A DNA stretch of 64,000 nucleotides from Poa pratensis (lineage: Eukaryota > Streptophyta > Magnoliopsida > Poales > Poaceae): assembly GCA_947311845.1 (NCBI GenBank), contig CAMZMU010000080.1, positions 20,964,369 through 21,028,368 on the forward strand, in the 5' to 3' direction. This document shows positions 42,559 to 54,469 of this stretch, piece after piece; position 1 is the first letter of the stretch; every line of letters begins with the position of its first letter. Position numbers and translations under genes: made by a program. The notes beneath the pieces are model-generated. The model did not search any database. It worked only from the letters and a program-made list of their open reading frames with translations, and was not told where the DNA came from.

Positions 42559-43345
42559 CAAGTTTATATACATGTCTAGTGTGTACAGCCAAATTTGTAT
42601 CGAAATATTTTTTCACACGTCGCCTGCACAAAAAAAGACAAAGGTTGAAAGGAAAATGAGTTATTTTTTAGCTTTCTAGAGCCACGATTTTGTTGTTCTT
42701 GTGTAACCTATAGAACGTGTTATCTAGCTATACAGATATATATAGATAACATGTGTATATGTAAATGTAACCTTTTTATAATTTTTTGAACATTAATAGT
42801 ACTATTTTTAAATTTTAAAATACCGTGATCACTAGACGTCGGGAGGCAAAACACCTCACTCCTACTACACTACCAAACTCGCGAGGGTATTCTCGTCACA
42901 GGAGCTCGCATTAGCTCGTCCAAAACCTGGCTGGTTTCACGTTCCTCCGATGACATGTGGGCTCCCCATGGAGGTGGACGGGCCAGCAGCACCAGCGCGT
43001 GCTTTTTCAGCGGGCCCAGGAGCAGCTGAATATTCGGTCCTTTGCGAGCCTCGGAGTGCTCAACTTCGTGACGTGCGTCTAGCATATTTCCGGGTCCAGA
43101 AAATCTGTAGGGTCCCATACCGAACTGCTGCTTAATTCAATTTACTTTCCCTGTTAAAAAAATTAATTTCCTTTCCAGTTGTCAGGATTTATTGCTGGGA
43201 CGACCCTGGAGAGATGCAAAAATGACCACGCAAGGGCTTTTCCCATTAAACAATGAAGAACCGGGTGTAAATTTACATTTTCCACTAAACTAAAGTTGTA
43301 GGTTTTCATAGCCGATGCTTAAGAATTTCTCAGTCCACTTAGATA
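42559..43345. other. Intergenic, no gene recognised
   Basis: The short GC-rich block 42890-43130 has open frames on both strands but no family resemblance. Confidence 0.45.
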
Positions 43346-43613
43346 CTCACTCCGTCCATTAAAGAGTTTAATTCCAAAAAAACTTCCAACTTTTCTGGAG
43401 GGTCAAACTATTTCAAATTTGACCGAGTCTAGATAAAAATGCAACAATATTTATGAAAATAAATAGCTATATGATAATAATATATTTTATCACGAATCTA
43501 ACGATACTAGTTTAGTGGCTTAAATGTTGGTGCATTCTTGTATAAACCTTGTCAAACCAATTTTTTTTGACTCTTCAAGAAAGTTGGAAACAAACTCTTT
43601 CGCGAAAGGGGAG
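43346..43613. mobile_element. Stowaway MITE (268 bp)
   Basis: CTCACTCCGTCCATTAAAGA at the left and ACTCTTTCGCGAAAGGGGAG at the right are inverted repeats with TA at both borders. The interior keeps a long foldback (AACTTCCAACTTTTCTGGAG against CAAGAAAGTTGGAAACAA). Confidence 0.8.
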
Positions 43614-44111
43614 TATATGCATACCTTTTATATATTGTTTGCTGTATTCATGACCAATGTTTGGTGGAGTTTGGAACAAAAAATACGTCTATTTGTATGA
43701 TGTACATATCCATGTACCAGATCAGAAAATGACCGCACATCTTATTTGGGACCACCCCTTTCATATGCAGGCATTTTCAGTCGTCAAGTAAGGAAAATCA
43801 AATGCCAATGAGTTGCCATCTACCGTGAGTTCTTATATGATCTCAAGCACAATTATTTCAGAACTATATAATCTTGGGAACAAACACGTATGTGAGAGAT
43901 AAAGAGTGTTCGCAAGGTTTAGTCTGAAATAAAGTATATTCCAAACTTAAGGAAGAAAGAATATAATTGAAAAAACTCCCGCAAGATCCTACAAAAACTC
44001 TCTCGTGTGTTCTAGAAAGATGTTTAGGAAGGCAAGCACCGGAGAAATCTAGAACTTGTCACATCCGATATTGTAGAGTTCACATACTCTTTCAACGGAA
44101 CGACCATCAAG

Positions 44112-44336
44112 CAGTGGCGGAGATTGGGCCACATCGTTGGGGGGGGAGGGGGGGGGGGGGGCAAATGGGCTGCAGAAGCATGTTGGGCCAGTGTTGGGGG
44201 GGGGGGGGGGCAAATAGGCCAAATTCGCTAGTATTTTAGGCAAATGGGCCAGAAATCAGTGGATATTATGCAAATTTTTGCTGGGCTGGCGCCCCCCCCC
44301 CCCCCCCCCCCTAGCGTGTGCATAGATCCGCCCCTG
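44112..44336. mobile_element. hAT-type MITE with 8-bp target duplication and long G/C runs
   Basis: Ends CAGTGGCGGA and TCCGCCCCTG are inverted repeats. CCATCAAG flanks exactly on both sides (44104-44111 and 44337-44344), the 8-bp duplication expected of hAT elements. The interior holds three homopolymer tracts of G or C and a duplicated GGGGCAAATGGGC phrase. Confidence 0.88.
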
Positions 44337-44844
44337 CCATCAAGAAGTTATTTATTGCTAAAGAAACGATAAAAAAACCCGACCATTGATGCACACAATT
44401 CCAAACACACTAGATAAGAGAGAGCGTCCATGGCATGTTATATCAATTGTCCTTTTAGAAGCATTGTACAATACATACATGTCCAAGATGGCATGTTGTC
44501 GTTGTTTTGCGAAGACGGTCTCTCATCTAGATGCATACTTGCATCATTTGGCGGATCTAAGGTCCCTATAGTCTAGGCGGCTGCCCGGCTTGCTGGTGGC
44601 GACACAATTTGCAACATCACAATTTCTATAATGCTTTTGTTCTAAAAAAATAGCACTTTAGACATGTTTGTTCTAATTTTTTTCTCTGAATTGCATGTAT
44701 ATAGACGCTATTTAGTGTGTATGCATATTCATTTAAATCCGTATGTAGCTCACATTTGAAATATCCAAAACATTTTATAATTCAATAGTGCATAATGTGT
44801 TTTGAGCAATACATGCAACTACATCATTGGAACCTTTGGTATTA

Positions 44845-44967
44845 CTCCCTCCGTTCGGATTTAATTGACACACATTTGGTTGCACATGGATGTATCTAGA
44901 CACCATACAAGTATAGATACATCCATACTTGCACAAAACCAAGTCAATTAATTTGGAACGGAGGGAG
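44845..44967. mobile_element. Stowaway MITE (123 bp)
   Basis: CTCCCTCCGTTCGGATTTAA and GGAACGGAGGGAG ends, TA target duplication on both sides, foldback interior (GATGTATCTA / TAGATACATC). Confidence 0.9.
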
Positions 44968-44977
44968 TAGTTTAGTA

Positions 44978-45037
44978 CTTCCTCCGTCCAAAACATGTTT
45001 TGTCAAACTTGAGATACTTATTTTTTGACGGAGGGAG
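44978..45037. mobile_element. Short Stowaway-type MITE (60 bp)
   Basis: CTTCCTCCGTCCAAAA and TTTTTGACGGAGGGAG ends with TA flanks, 10 bp from the previous MITE. Confidence 0.75.
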
Positions 45038-45742
45038 TACTTTTTTGCGACTAACTGACTATACTCCATAAAACCACTTGCTCCGTGCTCCACAACAACA
45101 TCCACCTCTTTACAACTTGGGGTTTCACACCCCAAACCAGAAAAGATAACGCAGTGCCGGTAGATGGCTCGTGCACAAAAAAAGTAGACCAATCAGTACA
45201 CAACTGCCACTTACCTTTCGCGCTGCACCCATTGCACGGCCGCATGTGCGCCGGCGAAGCGGCGCCACCGCCACATGCACACCGGAAAACTCCAGGGGCA
45301 AAAGTACAAAATGCGGTTAAATTCAGCAGCGAAAACCCATTTAAATTTGGTCGTATATCTATTTCTTTCTCCACCACGTCGTCCTCCTTAACGTTCGCAT
45401 TTCCCACGCGGCCCATCTCTCTCTCTCTCCCCGATTCCCCGCCGCAGCGACCCAAGTCCACCGGTCCCCACCGCCGCCGGCGTCCCGGGGAAGCCCCGCT
45501 CCGGCACCCACCTCCCGACCCCGCTGGACGGGCTCTGTGGCGAGCTTCTCGAGCTCCGGCGAGTTGCGCCGGGCTCGGGCAGCTACCGCGAGCTGCGGTT
45601 GGCGCAGATCCGTGGCTCTCGTTCCGAATTTCGTGGGCACAGTCCCCAATTGGAGTCGGTCTGAGTTGTTTCCGCGGGTTGGTGGAGAGGTTGGTGACTT
45701 GGTGCGCGTGTGTGTGTGGAAGCTGGTGGGCGGCTGCGGTAC

Positions 45743-45805
45743 ATGAGCGCCGGGAACCTCGGGCGCTGCTTCGACGTGGTCGGAGAGCTCTCGGCGGCGC
45801 GATGA
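45743..45805 (+). CDS. Upstream ORF overlapping the hydrolase start codon
   Basis: ATG at 45743 opens a 20-codon frame (MSAGNLGRCFDVVGELSAAR). Its TGA (45803-45805) overlaps the main ATG (45802-45804) as ATGA. It would end exactly where the hydrolase starts, an arrangement compatible with termination-reinitiation or repression of the main frame. Whether the leader is transcribed this far upstream is inferred from position only. Confidence 0.45.
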   Translation: MSAGNLGRCFDVVGELSAAR

Positions 45806-48800
45806 TCGAGCAGTTCGTTAATTTCGTCATCCGCCCGCCACGGTAACCGCCTCGCTGTCCTGTCCCCACTCCTCTGCCAAACTTCCGTTTTGTTTGAGCT
45901 GCAAATAGGTCGAAGCGTGCTGCTGCTTTTACGATGTTTCGCTCTGTGAGTTAGCTCTGCGATTTTTCTATTAAATCAAGCTTATGGTGAGTTTCAGTGA
46001 TTACTGGCCTCTCGTAGTAGTCTTACCAATGCTCAGATTGTAAGCAAGCGGCAGGGGAAGCTATGTGCTCAAAATAGGAACAGTTAAAACAAGCGCAGGA
46101 GCTAGAGTGTGCTGGTCAAGACTTGATAATGAGAATCGTGTACTATGTCTCTAGTTGATCAAGTAGCTCTTCTAGTCACAAGTTTGTAGTGGCAACTGGC
46201 AAAGATAAACTGATCTGAAAGAATAAAATCAATAATTGCAATAAACTCTTACATTTTTGGTAAGACGTGTAGTTGCATCTGGACTGCACTTTCTCGTAAA
46301 ATAAATTTACACATCTCTCGTTAACTGGAGAGTTGGAAGCTCTTAGAAATTCGATATTCATCAGATGGTTTTATTATCTATGTACTTCTGCAGCTGGTTA
46401 ACTGGATGCATATTTACAGTGCAGAGTACAATCCAGATCAGTATTTATGGGAGCCAGAGTTTACTCTTGCAGGAAGAAAGTACAAACGACTAGACTTGGA
46501 GGCAAGTAAGGGGAGCAATTATCCTGCCTTTTTTCCGTGTTCCTCTTTCCAGTGGAAATACTTTATGCTGATTGTCAACATTTTATATATTGGACTTATT
46601 CTTGTGCTTATATGTGGCAGCTTTCCAATGAAAGAAACCAGATCTTAAAATGCAGCCACTATGTTCCTGCCGTCATCCCAGAAAACACTGCCCTTCCATG
46701 TGTGATCTACTGCCATGGGAATAGGTATTTGGGTTTTCTTGCTCATGTGTACTCAATGTCCTTTCCATGTGAGATATTACTCACATTCTGACCCAGTGGA
46801 TGTAGAAGTATACTTTTCTACGTCCTAGTACTGGTTAACACATAAAGCCCAATCACACCATTAGATTTAAGTTACGATTACCTGTGATTTATCCAGATGA
46901 ATCATGGCATTCATTTTTATTTTCACATGTGGTGTTTACCTTGATTAATCACTAACAATGCTGGCCAACTGATATTTTTTCTTAAACCTAATGCAGTGGG
47001 TGCAGAGCAGATGCAAATGAAGCCGCTGTCATACTCCTCCCTTCAAACATCACACTTTTTGCACTTGACTTTGCTGGATCCGGGCTATCAGGGGGAGAGT
47101 ATGTCAGCCTTGGTTGGCATGAGGTGCATACTCCTTATAAATTTCACACAACATTATTATTGTTTAGTGATTGCAGTGTTCTGACAAAACGTACAACCAC
47201 CAGAAACAGGATCTCAAGTGTGTGGTGTCTTTTTTGCGAAAGAATAAGGAAGTTTCTTGTATCGGTCTTTGGGGGCGATCTATGGGTGCTGTTACAAGGT
47301 ATTTTGGTCCATGTGCTTCTACGTTATGGAAAATTGTTCAGTCCACTGTTTTTCTTAGCGCTCTGACGTTTTTGTAAGTATTCAGATACAACATAGTAAA
47401 TGTACGCATCTTAAGAGTTTCTACATATTGTCGAAATATCCTGGTATTAGACAGTATCTTTATGCACAAAATATAATAATCTAGGTTTTACTAGATGGAA
47501 TTTTATTTTGATGGTTCATCACAACTTTTTCTGCACTTTGATGCAGCCTGCTGTATGGAGCAGAAGACCCCTCGATTGCTGGCATGGTTTTGGACAGTGC
47601 TTTCTCTAACTTGTATGAATTAATGCTGGAGCTTGTGGATGTTTACAAAATCCGTGTTCCTAAGTTCACGGTATGGTTATATTTTGCATAATATTTTGCT
47701 TCACTGTTACGAATGAACTGATTATAGGAAAGGTGCACTCTCCCGTAGTTGATAATGTTTTAGCCTTTTAGTTATTCTAATATGGACTACATACGGAGCA
47801 AAATGAGTGAATCTACACAGTAAAATATATACATCCGTATGTTGCCATATTGGCATATCTAAAACATCTTATATTATGGTACGGAGGGAGTAGAATATAT
47901 CAATATAATACGTGCTAGTTGGTGGTTTATGGTGCACTCGTATCCTTTTAGCTATGCTCAATCTAAATGCTGTTTGTACACATGGGAAGTGTTGTATGTG
48001 CAACAAGAATTGTACTGTGTATACGTCTAGGAATAATACAAACCTTGCAGGAATTTTTCCAGCTTTGGAAGTCTTCCTACTCGGTTCGGTGTGCATGGCC
48101 GTAGTGTTGATATCCTGTAGTTACCAGCTCAATTTAAATCTAGGATGCTAGGGAAGAAATTTTTGAATAAGCTATAGATTGAATTTGTGTACCAACTTAC
48201 CTGCAGGCAATACATAACATGAACATTTTTTTTATCATTGCTGATGTTCTGTATTTTTTCAGGTTAAAATGGCTGTACAGTACATGCGTCGTGTCATTCA
48301 AAGAAGAGCCAAGTTCGACATAATGGATCTCAATGTTGTTCAGGTTTGATTTCTATAATAGTACATTTGTCTTGTTAATTACAAATTACTAGAGAGGCAG
48401 ATACATTTTAATGACTAATGAGAATGTGATAGGAGCTGTTTAGCGTTGCAACAACTAGATGACACCCCGCACGTTGCAGCGGGGGGCTCTTGTAAATATA
48501 TTGGAGCGCATGAAAAAAGACAAAACTCTAGAGAAGAAAAGAACAAATGACCGAAACTGGATACTATAGAATTTAGTGATACTTTGAGGCGGTTCACCAT
48601 TTTACAATGTATAGTGCTATTTCAAAGTATAGGGACTTAACTCCCCTTTTCGATTTTTTTAAAGTATAGTTCAGATACATATTCAGGTCGAGATCCCCAT
48701 AGGAAGTTTCAATATTCTTTTCCTCACATGAAAAGGCCAACAATAGAGAATGACTAATGCGTGTTCTACACATCCTTTCTAGGGAAAATATATGTGAAAA

Positions 48801-51800
48801 TTAAAGAAGAAAATAGAAGTGTGAGTTAGAAGTAGAATAGAGATTAACATGACATATTGCAATATATATTTGAATACATGAAGTATAGGGGTTTAACTCC
48901 CCTTTAAAAAAAGTATAGGTTAGATACGTATTTGAGTCGGGATACCCGTAGGAAGTTTCTGTATTCTTCTCCTCACATGGAAAACACCAATAATAGAGAA
49001 TGGCTAATGCGTGTGCCATGCATCCTTTCTTAGGATATTATATCTGAAAAGTAAAGAAGAAAATAGAAGTTTGAAGTAGAATACAGATTAACATGACTTA
49101 TTGCAATATATATTTGAATAAACGAAAGGTCCGTGTTCAAATTTTATCATCCAGAAATCATCATATTGGGCAGGCAAAAGCGAACCGGACAGATAATCAT
49201 TAAAAAGACAATTGTAGCAAGTACCTGCATGGAGCTAAGGAGGAACATGGATTTGAATGAAACCCCTTTTGGACCGATGGTCCAGGCAGCTTCGAAGCCC
49301 TGATGGCAAAGATAACTGGACAACAATGCTTCAATTTTTGCAGTGTATTTTCTTTGATACCGAGTAATTGTAAACCTGCCTGATGCTTCGGTGATACTGA
49401 GTAATTGTAAACAGTTAAAACTGAGTAATTGTAACAATGCGCAAGTTATGGAAACCAAACTGAATGAATACAGCAATAACAGCGGTTTAATCAAAGAGAA
49501 CTAAATGTCCAACTGTAAGGTTAAATGTTTGAGTGTCATTTGCTGAGCCATGGACAAATTCACAACGCTCATAAAATTTACTAGGAATGAAACCACTTCT
49601 TCACACTTGTGTACTGGTTGAGTGTACTGGTTGGGAGAAATCAGTCTAAGTGGACTATGAAATACACAGAGGTCAAGACGATGCAGTCCAGAGGCAACTC
49701 GTAGAAGGAACTCATCTACCAGGAACTAAGGGCTAAAAGGCAAAATAAGAGGAAAACGACACATGACCATTTTCTGGTAGTTTTGTCACTTGGTGACACT
49801 TAACTATAAAAGGCATTCTTAAGAGAGTAGATTAAATGGCAGACCTGTAGCAAGACTCTCAAAAGAGAAGCTTGAAGCAGGACAAACAAGGAGAGAACGG
49901 GCAATGGCAAAGGAATAGGAACTCTTAAATGCTGACGCCACTTGCTTGAATGATTTTCGGACGATAGCCTTGGCCACTAATAGTTCTTTGCTGTTACCGC
50001 TTCTCTCTTGCTTGTGCTGCTCTGAACTTCTTTTAGAGAGTCTAAGCTACACATTTGCCATCTTATCTACTACTGAAGCTCGTAAGGCCTGCATTTCATA
50101 GCAAAGTTGAAACATCATGTGATGGACTACCAAAGATGAGTACTCTATGGTTTTCCCTTCTTTTGCTTTTGCAGCTTTTTATTGGTGGATGAATTTAGTT
50201 TGCAAGCGGCCTCTAGATTGTCATTCTTTTCTATCTTGTTTTGACCTTTTGTAGTTCCTAGTATACAATGCTGGTTCCATACCTCTATCCACCAATAGAC
50301 AAAGTGTGAAGCAACTGCTTTATCTCCTTGCACATTTCATGAGCTTGGATGAATTTAGTTTGCAATCTGCCTCTAGATTGTCATTCTTTTCTATCTTGTT
50401 GACCTTTTGTAGTTCCTGGTATACAATGCTGGTTCCATACCTCTATCCACCAATAGACAAAGTGTGAAGCAACTGTCTGTTACACACTTCTTTCTTTGAC
50501 CAAAGAGTAGAAAAACATACTTAATTGTAAACCTACCTGATGTTGTCCTCTTGAGTGCAAGCCTTCTGTTGTCTTTCCTCTTCATCTGCTTGCCCTTCTG
50601 TTGTCTTTCCTCTTCATCTGCTTGAGTCGAAGCACCTTTCACGTTTTTTCTGGAATGGGCTCTAGTGTAACCAGCAGAATGGAAATTCTGTGACAGTTGA
50701 CTGGCTTAGGACATATATGGCTGTTTTTAGTTCATCAGATCTATGAATATGGATTTTCATTTGGCAAAGTATCTATTTGAATTTTGAAACAGTATAATGG
50801 AAGGTTGTGACTCTGCAGTCCGTGGTACATGGTATATACGATAACACAAGCAAAATAGTTTCCCAGAGGCAGTATCTGAGAAAATAATCACCAATCTACT
50901 GTATTAGGTAGTGGACAACGGCATTACCTGCTAAAAGAGTCAGGTACCGATTAGCTACTTGGTTGAAAATTATCTCTAGATTCCCGGTTACTAGCAAGTG
51001 ATTTTTCCGAGCGTTGGAACCTCCTCTTCAATTTACGACTCTTGACATAACCGCTAGTCTGCTAGTTCCTATGATGGCAAAGTGAACCCATTTTAACCCA
51101 ATATCCATGACCTTACAAGACCTAGGTGTCTTAGCTGTGACCACTGACGTTAAACTATTAGGTGCACTCTTTCAGCTTTATTACTGGGAAATATTGTTTA
51201 CACAAAATTAGTTGACTAATTGTGATATCCTGTTATACTTTGTATGTTCAAAGTATCAAAGTAGCATGGTTTTCGGTCAAGCGCATCCATATTTTTTTGT
51301 TACCTTCTATTTCTGGATACATGACAACCTTTACTATCCTCTCTATTCACCAGTTTGCCCCCAAGACATTTATTCCGGCATTATTTGGACATGCATCGAG
51401 TGACATGTTTATTCAGTCCCACCACACTGACCGTATTCACGAGGCGTATGCGGTAAATTGTGCTTGCTTTACATAGGCTGATAACATGAATAGATTGCTT
51501 AAACATACAGATCTCTGTGGGGATTGCTGAACATATTTTGTTCATGTATATTTCTCTGCAGGGTGATAAAAATTTGATAAAATTTGATGGCGATCACAAC
51601 TCCTCGAGGCCCCAATTTTATTACGATTCTGTTTCAATATTCTTCTATAATGTTCTGCGCCCACCTCAATTTCCGTCTTCATGCTCAAATAAGTTAGAGA
51701 AGTACTACAACCATGGAGCTGGAACTAACGAGGTAAATTTTCTCTTCATTCCTATAAACGCATCAAAACTTCGGCTTTGTGTTATGGGAATCCCAAAACC

Positions 51801-53152
51801 GTTCCAAGGAACGTCAATTCACTCGCCTTTTCAGAGCTTATTGTGTGAGATCATAAATGGTCTAAGGGCCGCTGGTACTGATGCAGGAAGTTCATCCGCA
51901 GCTGCAACTAGTTTCACGAATGGTGTGGCCAAGCCCCCTTAGTACTAACGTGAACTCATGAGTTACCTCTTGCTATTCACTGACTTCTATTTCATTGTTT
52001 CAGCTACAAAATCGGTAGTTGAATTGTTGACAGAGAGAGTCAATCAGTTGTCCGTTAAAAATGACAATGACCTAGTAAGTCCATCAGACCATCAGTGGTA
52101 GGTCTGTCTCTTGTACCTGAAATCTGAGGTGATATATGTCCATTTAAATGCAGGATTTCCTTTTGGACGAAAATCATAACCTCACAGAGATGGAAGATAA
52201 CACCGCCGAGCCCCATATACAGGTAATATTTGACGAGTCTTTTGTTTTATTTCATGCTGGGAGATTGTTTTGCCATTGTTAAATTCAACACTGAATTCTG
52301 TAAAATTTCTATCACTACATATGTACATGATGCAACCCCCTATCTGTGATACTAAATTACGTGTGTCACTATAATGAGTCTCACACAAGCGTGATAAACT
52401 GACGATTAACATATGGACCCTGTCATTCTGTGATTATTCATTTATTCCTAGATTAGACTACTTTCTGAGAAATGATCCTGTAATCTTACTGATAAGTTCA
52501 TTACCATTTCAGGATAAAGCGAACAGGCAAAATGAGGAGTGCTGCTCATACACAAGTTCAAACCGAGAGAGTTGGGGAAGATGTTCTTCCTTGGGGGCAG
52601 TGAGTGATGGATCATCTGCTGGCGAGCGCCCGGGGGATCCTAACCATAAGCATAAGGTACATTTATTTTAAATGTCTGCCGGTCACTATAAAGATCAAAG
52701 AGGCACATCATATATGATAACTTGACGAGGGTTTATTAGTATACAAATTTTCTTTGCAATCGCTTTAAGGCCTTCTCTTCGGCTTATGGCATCAGGAAAC
52801 CATGAGCTGTTTAGAAGCAAAAATTTATTATGGGCTCAAAATAGGTCGCTTTAAGCCCTTCTCTTCGGCTTATGGCGTTTCTTAATTTACTTGTCGCTTG
52901 AACAAATAGCCTGATTTCAAACTAGTGATGTTGCTTTTGCTGATTACGTTATCGAGTTAAGTTAGCAAAATTATATTCCCGAGAGAACAACTTCTGATAT
53001 TTTCAGATCCCCACATTTGCTCCCAAACAGCAGAGCATGACGCTAAGAGCTCTGGCGACGCCACTGAGACGGATACGAAGGAAGACACTCACTATACCAA
53101 AGGAGAGGAAGAATCGGTCTCTATGGAAGAGGCTCAACCAGGAGAGGCATGA
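45802..53152 (+). CDS. Alpha/beta hydrolase (serine hydrolase, S33/ABHD17-like plant family), 14 exons
   Basis: Exons: 45802-45842, 46420-46501, 46621-46724, 46997-47123, 47204-47298, 47547-47670, 48263-48343, 51354-51452, 51562-51732, 51835-51922, 52004-52074, 52154-52222, 52513-52656, 53036-53149. All phases agree, giving about 470 residues. It starts MIEQFVNFVIRPPRAEYNPD; the oxyanion region is VIYCHGN. The catalytic triad is complete: nucleophile Ser144 in GLWGRSMGAVT, Asp235 in LFGHASSD, His263 in GDHNSS. Arabidopsis relatives share LGLWGRSMGAVTS-type sequence. The hydrolase part is encoded by exons 1-9, and the C-terminal ~170 residues are low-complexity and acidic. Substrate is unknown; there is no signal peptide, so it is probably cytosolic or membrane-associated. 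Intron 2 is GC-AG, and intron 7 is 3.0 kb. The last exon is uncertain: an acceptor at 53006 would give another frame ending at 53231. Confidence 0.93.
46502..46620 (+). other. Non-canonical GC-AG intron of the hydrolase gene
   Basis: Exon 2 must end at GAG (46499-46501) to join LDLE to LSNERNQ in frame. The intron then starts GCAAGTAAG and ends GTGGCAG. AG|GCAAGT is the strong consensus of the rare GC-AG class. Confidence 0.85.
47765..47891. mobile_element. Stowaway-type MITE, left end eroded, in intron 6
   Basis: ATGGACTACATACGGAGCAA and ATACATCCGTATGT are internal words of a common grass MITE, and the right end reads GTACGGAGGGAG followed by TA. The left terminus is not preserved. Confidence 0.65.
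48617..49122. repeat. 264-bp tandem duplication in hydrolase intron 7
   Basis: AAGTATAGGGACTTAACTCC at 48617 recurs as AAGTATAGGGGTTTAACTCC at 48881. Both copies continue through CCTCACATG, AATAGAGAATG and ATTGCAATATATATTTGAAT. Confidence 0.85.
50184..50480. repeat. Direct duplication (163-bp spacing) in hydrolase intron 7
   Basis: GGATGAATTTAGTTTGCAA at 50184 and 50347, each followed by ~130 bp of near-identical sequence ending AAAGTGTGAAGCAACTG. A second 31-bp duplication (CTTCTGTTGTCTTTCCTCTT) lies at about 50565-50625. Confidence 0.85.
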
Positions 53153-53267
53153 TATGGGGGAGAGCTTGACCCAGCGTTTTAGGCTCTGCATCCAAGGTCA
53201 GGCTCAGCACAAGAGAACAAAGTCGTCTTGACAACTGTGAATACTCGATTTAACCCAGACAGAACTG

Positions 53268-53690
53268 CTAGGAACACGATGATTCACCGACAGAAATGCA
53301 CCTTGATTTCTGACTCACGGCGCCGACCCTGCTGTATACTTACCCTACTGAATCTGTGAAGCAAGCCATATGTAACTGTCGTCTTTTTCCGTCATATTGT
53401 TCCAGTTTTGGTTTTGTAGATCCCAGGCTTGTAGAAGTGTGACCCCTGGTTTGGGGAAGGAACCCCTGCATTATTATCAGCACCTCAGTAGGCTTTCGAG
53501 TTCAAATTGTATTGACATAACACATCACTTGTTCTGTTGTTTGGGAACCTTAGGGGCAAATTGCCCATGTATCGTATCAGGTCTCTAGCTTGAGCCATCT
53601 GCGAGTGGTGAAAAATTGTCTTTGAGCAAAACAATCGTTGGCATTCTGATCTGCGTGGGAGAAGAAAGTTTGATCTACTCTGTTTTTTAT
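53268..53690 (+). repeat. 3' flank/3'UTR of the hydrolase gene, duplicated copy A
   Basis: From GCTAGGAACAC(G/A)ATGATTC to TTTGATCTACT, this segment is repeated at 62883-63300 with scattered differences. The gene's 3'UTR and polyadenylation region probably lie here. Confidence 0.85.
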
Positions 53691-53816
53691 TCATGCAAGT
53701 GTTTTTAGAGGTGGGACGTCAGTGCAGCTGGACAACTGTCACGAATATACAATTACAATTTCATCTCTACTCCAATACATTGTTATCGCATCTACCAGCA
53801 GCCAATATACATACTT

Positions 53817-54020
53817 GAGTTAGATGTGAGAGACCATCTCATATACTGATCTCCGCCTCTGTGGAAGAGGCAACGAGGTGTCTCCAAGCCGCTGCCGTAA
53901 GAAGAGTGAGGCCAGCAATACTGCTCCACATGGCATAACGATGTCCCACGCGACACTGAACAGGTCGCCGCGAGGACTCAGGGGTAGAATTCTAGTCCGA
54001 CAACACAGAGAATAAAACAA
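53817..54020 (-). CDS. Possible last exon of an unrecognised convergent gene
   Basis: After an acceptor-like TCGGACTAG, the minus strand reads ILPLSPRGDLFSVAWDIVMP, CGAVLLASLFLRQRLGD, then RRRSVYEMVSHI and a stop at about 53825. A hydrophobic stretch followed by basic residues resembles a C-terminal membrane anchor. A second possible exon lies at 54229-54369 (NHWLRPVMFPRTIRAGDSQY, SWISELAAMYSAPGV). The two would be tail-to-tail with the hydrolase gene. No family recognised; exon structure is a guess. Confidence 0.3.
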
Positions 54021-54469
54021 ATAAGTTCTACTATTAATTAGATGTTTGGCCCATAGTGGACAGCGAAATTAAAAGTTTGGCCAAACGAAAGCTCAAAAAT
54101 CTGAAACACAGTACGCGTCTGCTTCGGTTCTTCCAGGATGTGACAACCAGCAGGTTTCAGTTCATCCTTCCAGAGAGTTAAAATCTTGAGGTAGTAAACT
54201 TGTAGCTTCACTATGGCACATCCCCTCAACGTGCTAAAAGTTTACTGATAAACGGATCAATCACCCCCGGTGCAGAGTACATGGCTGCAAGTTCAGAGAT
54301 CCATGAGTATTGACTATCACCCGCCCTAATGGTCCTTGGAAACATCACAGGCCTCAGCCAATGATTGCTATAAAAATTCCAAGAAAATAACCGAATGTAC
54401 ATTAAGCAAACGAAGCACAAAACAAGATTGAAGTTGAACAACAATCGTTTGGACAACACCACTTAAATT

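Noticed and set aside
45051..45869. 272-codon minus-strand open frame opposite the hydrolase leader
   Set aside because: Antisense to a GC-rich leader and exon 1; no motif, and explained by lack of AT-rich stops.
47171..47203. Alternative acceptor for hydrolase exon 5 at 47176 adding CSDKTYNHQ
   Set aside because: In frame, but the added residues are absent from the family as I know it (WHEKQDLK directly joined), so the acceptor at 47203 was preferred; it remains a possible minor isoform.
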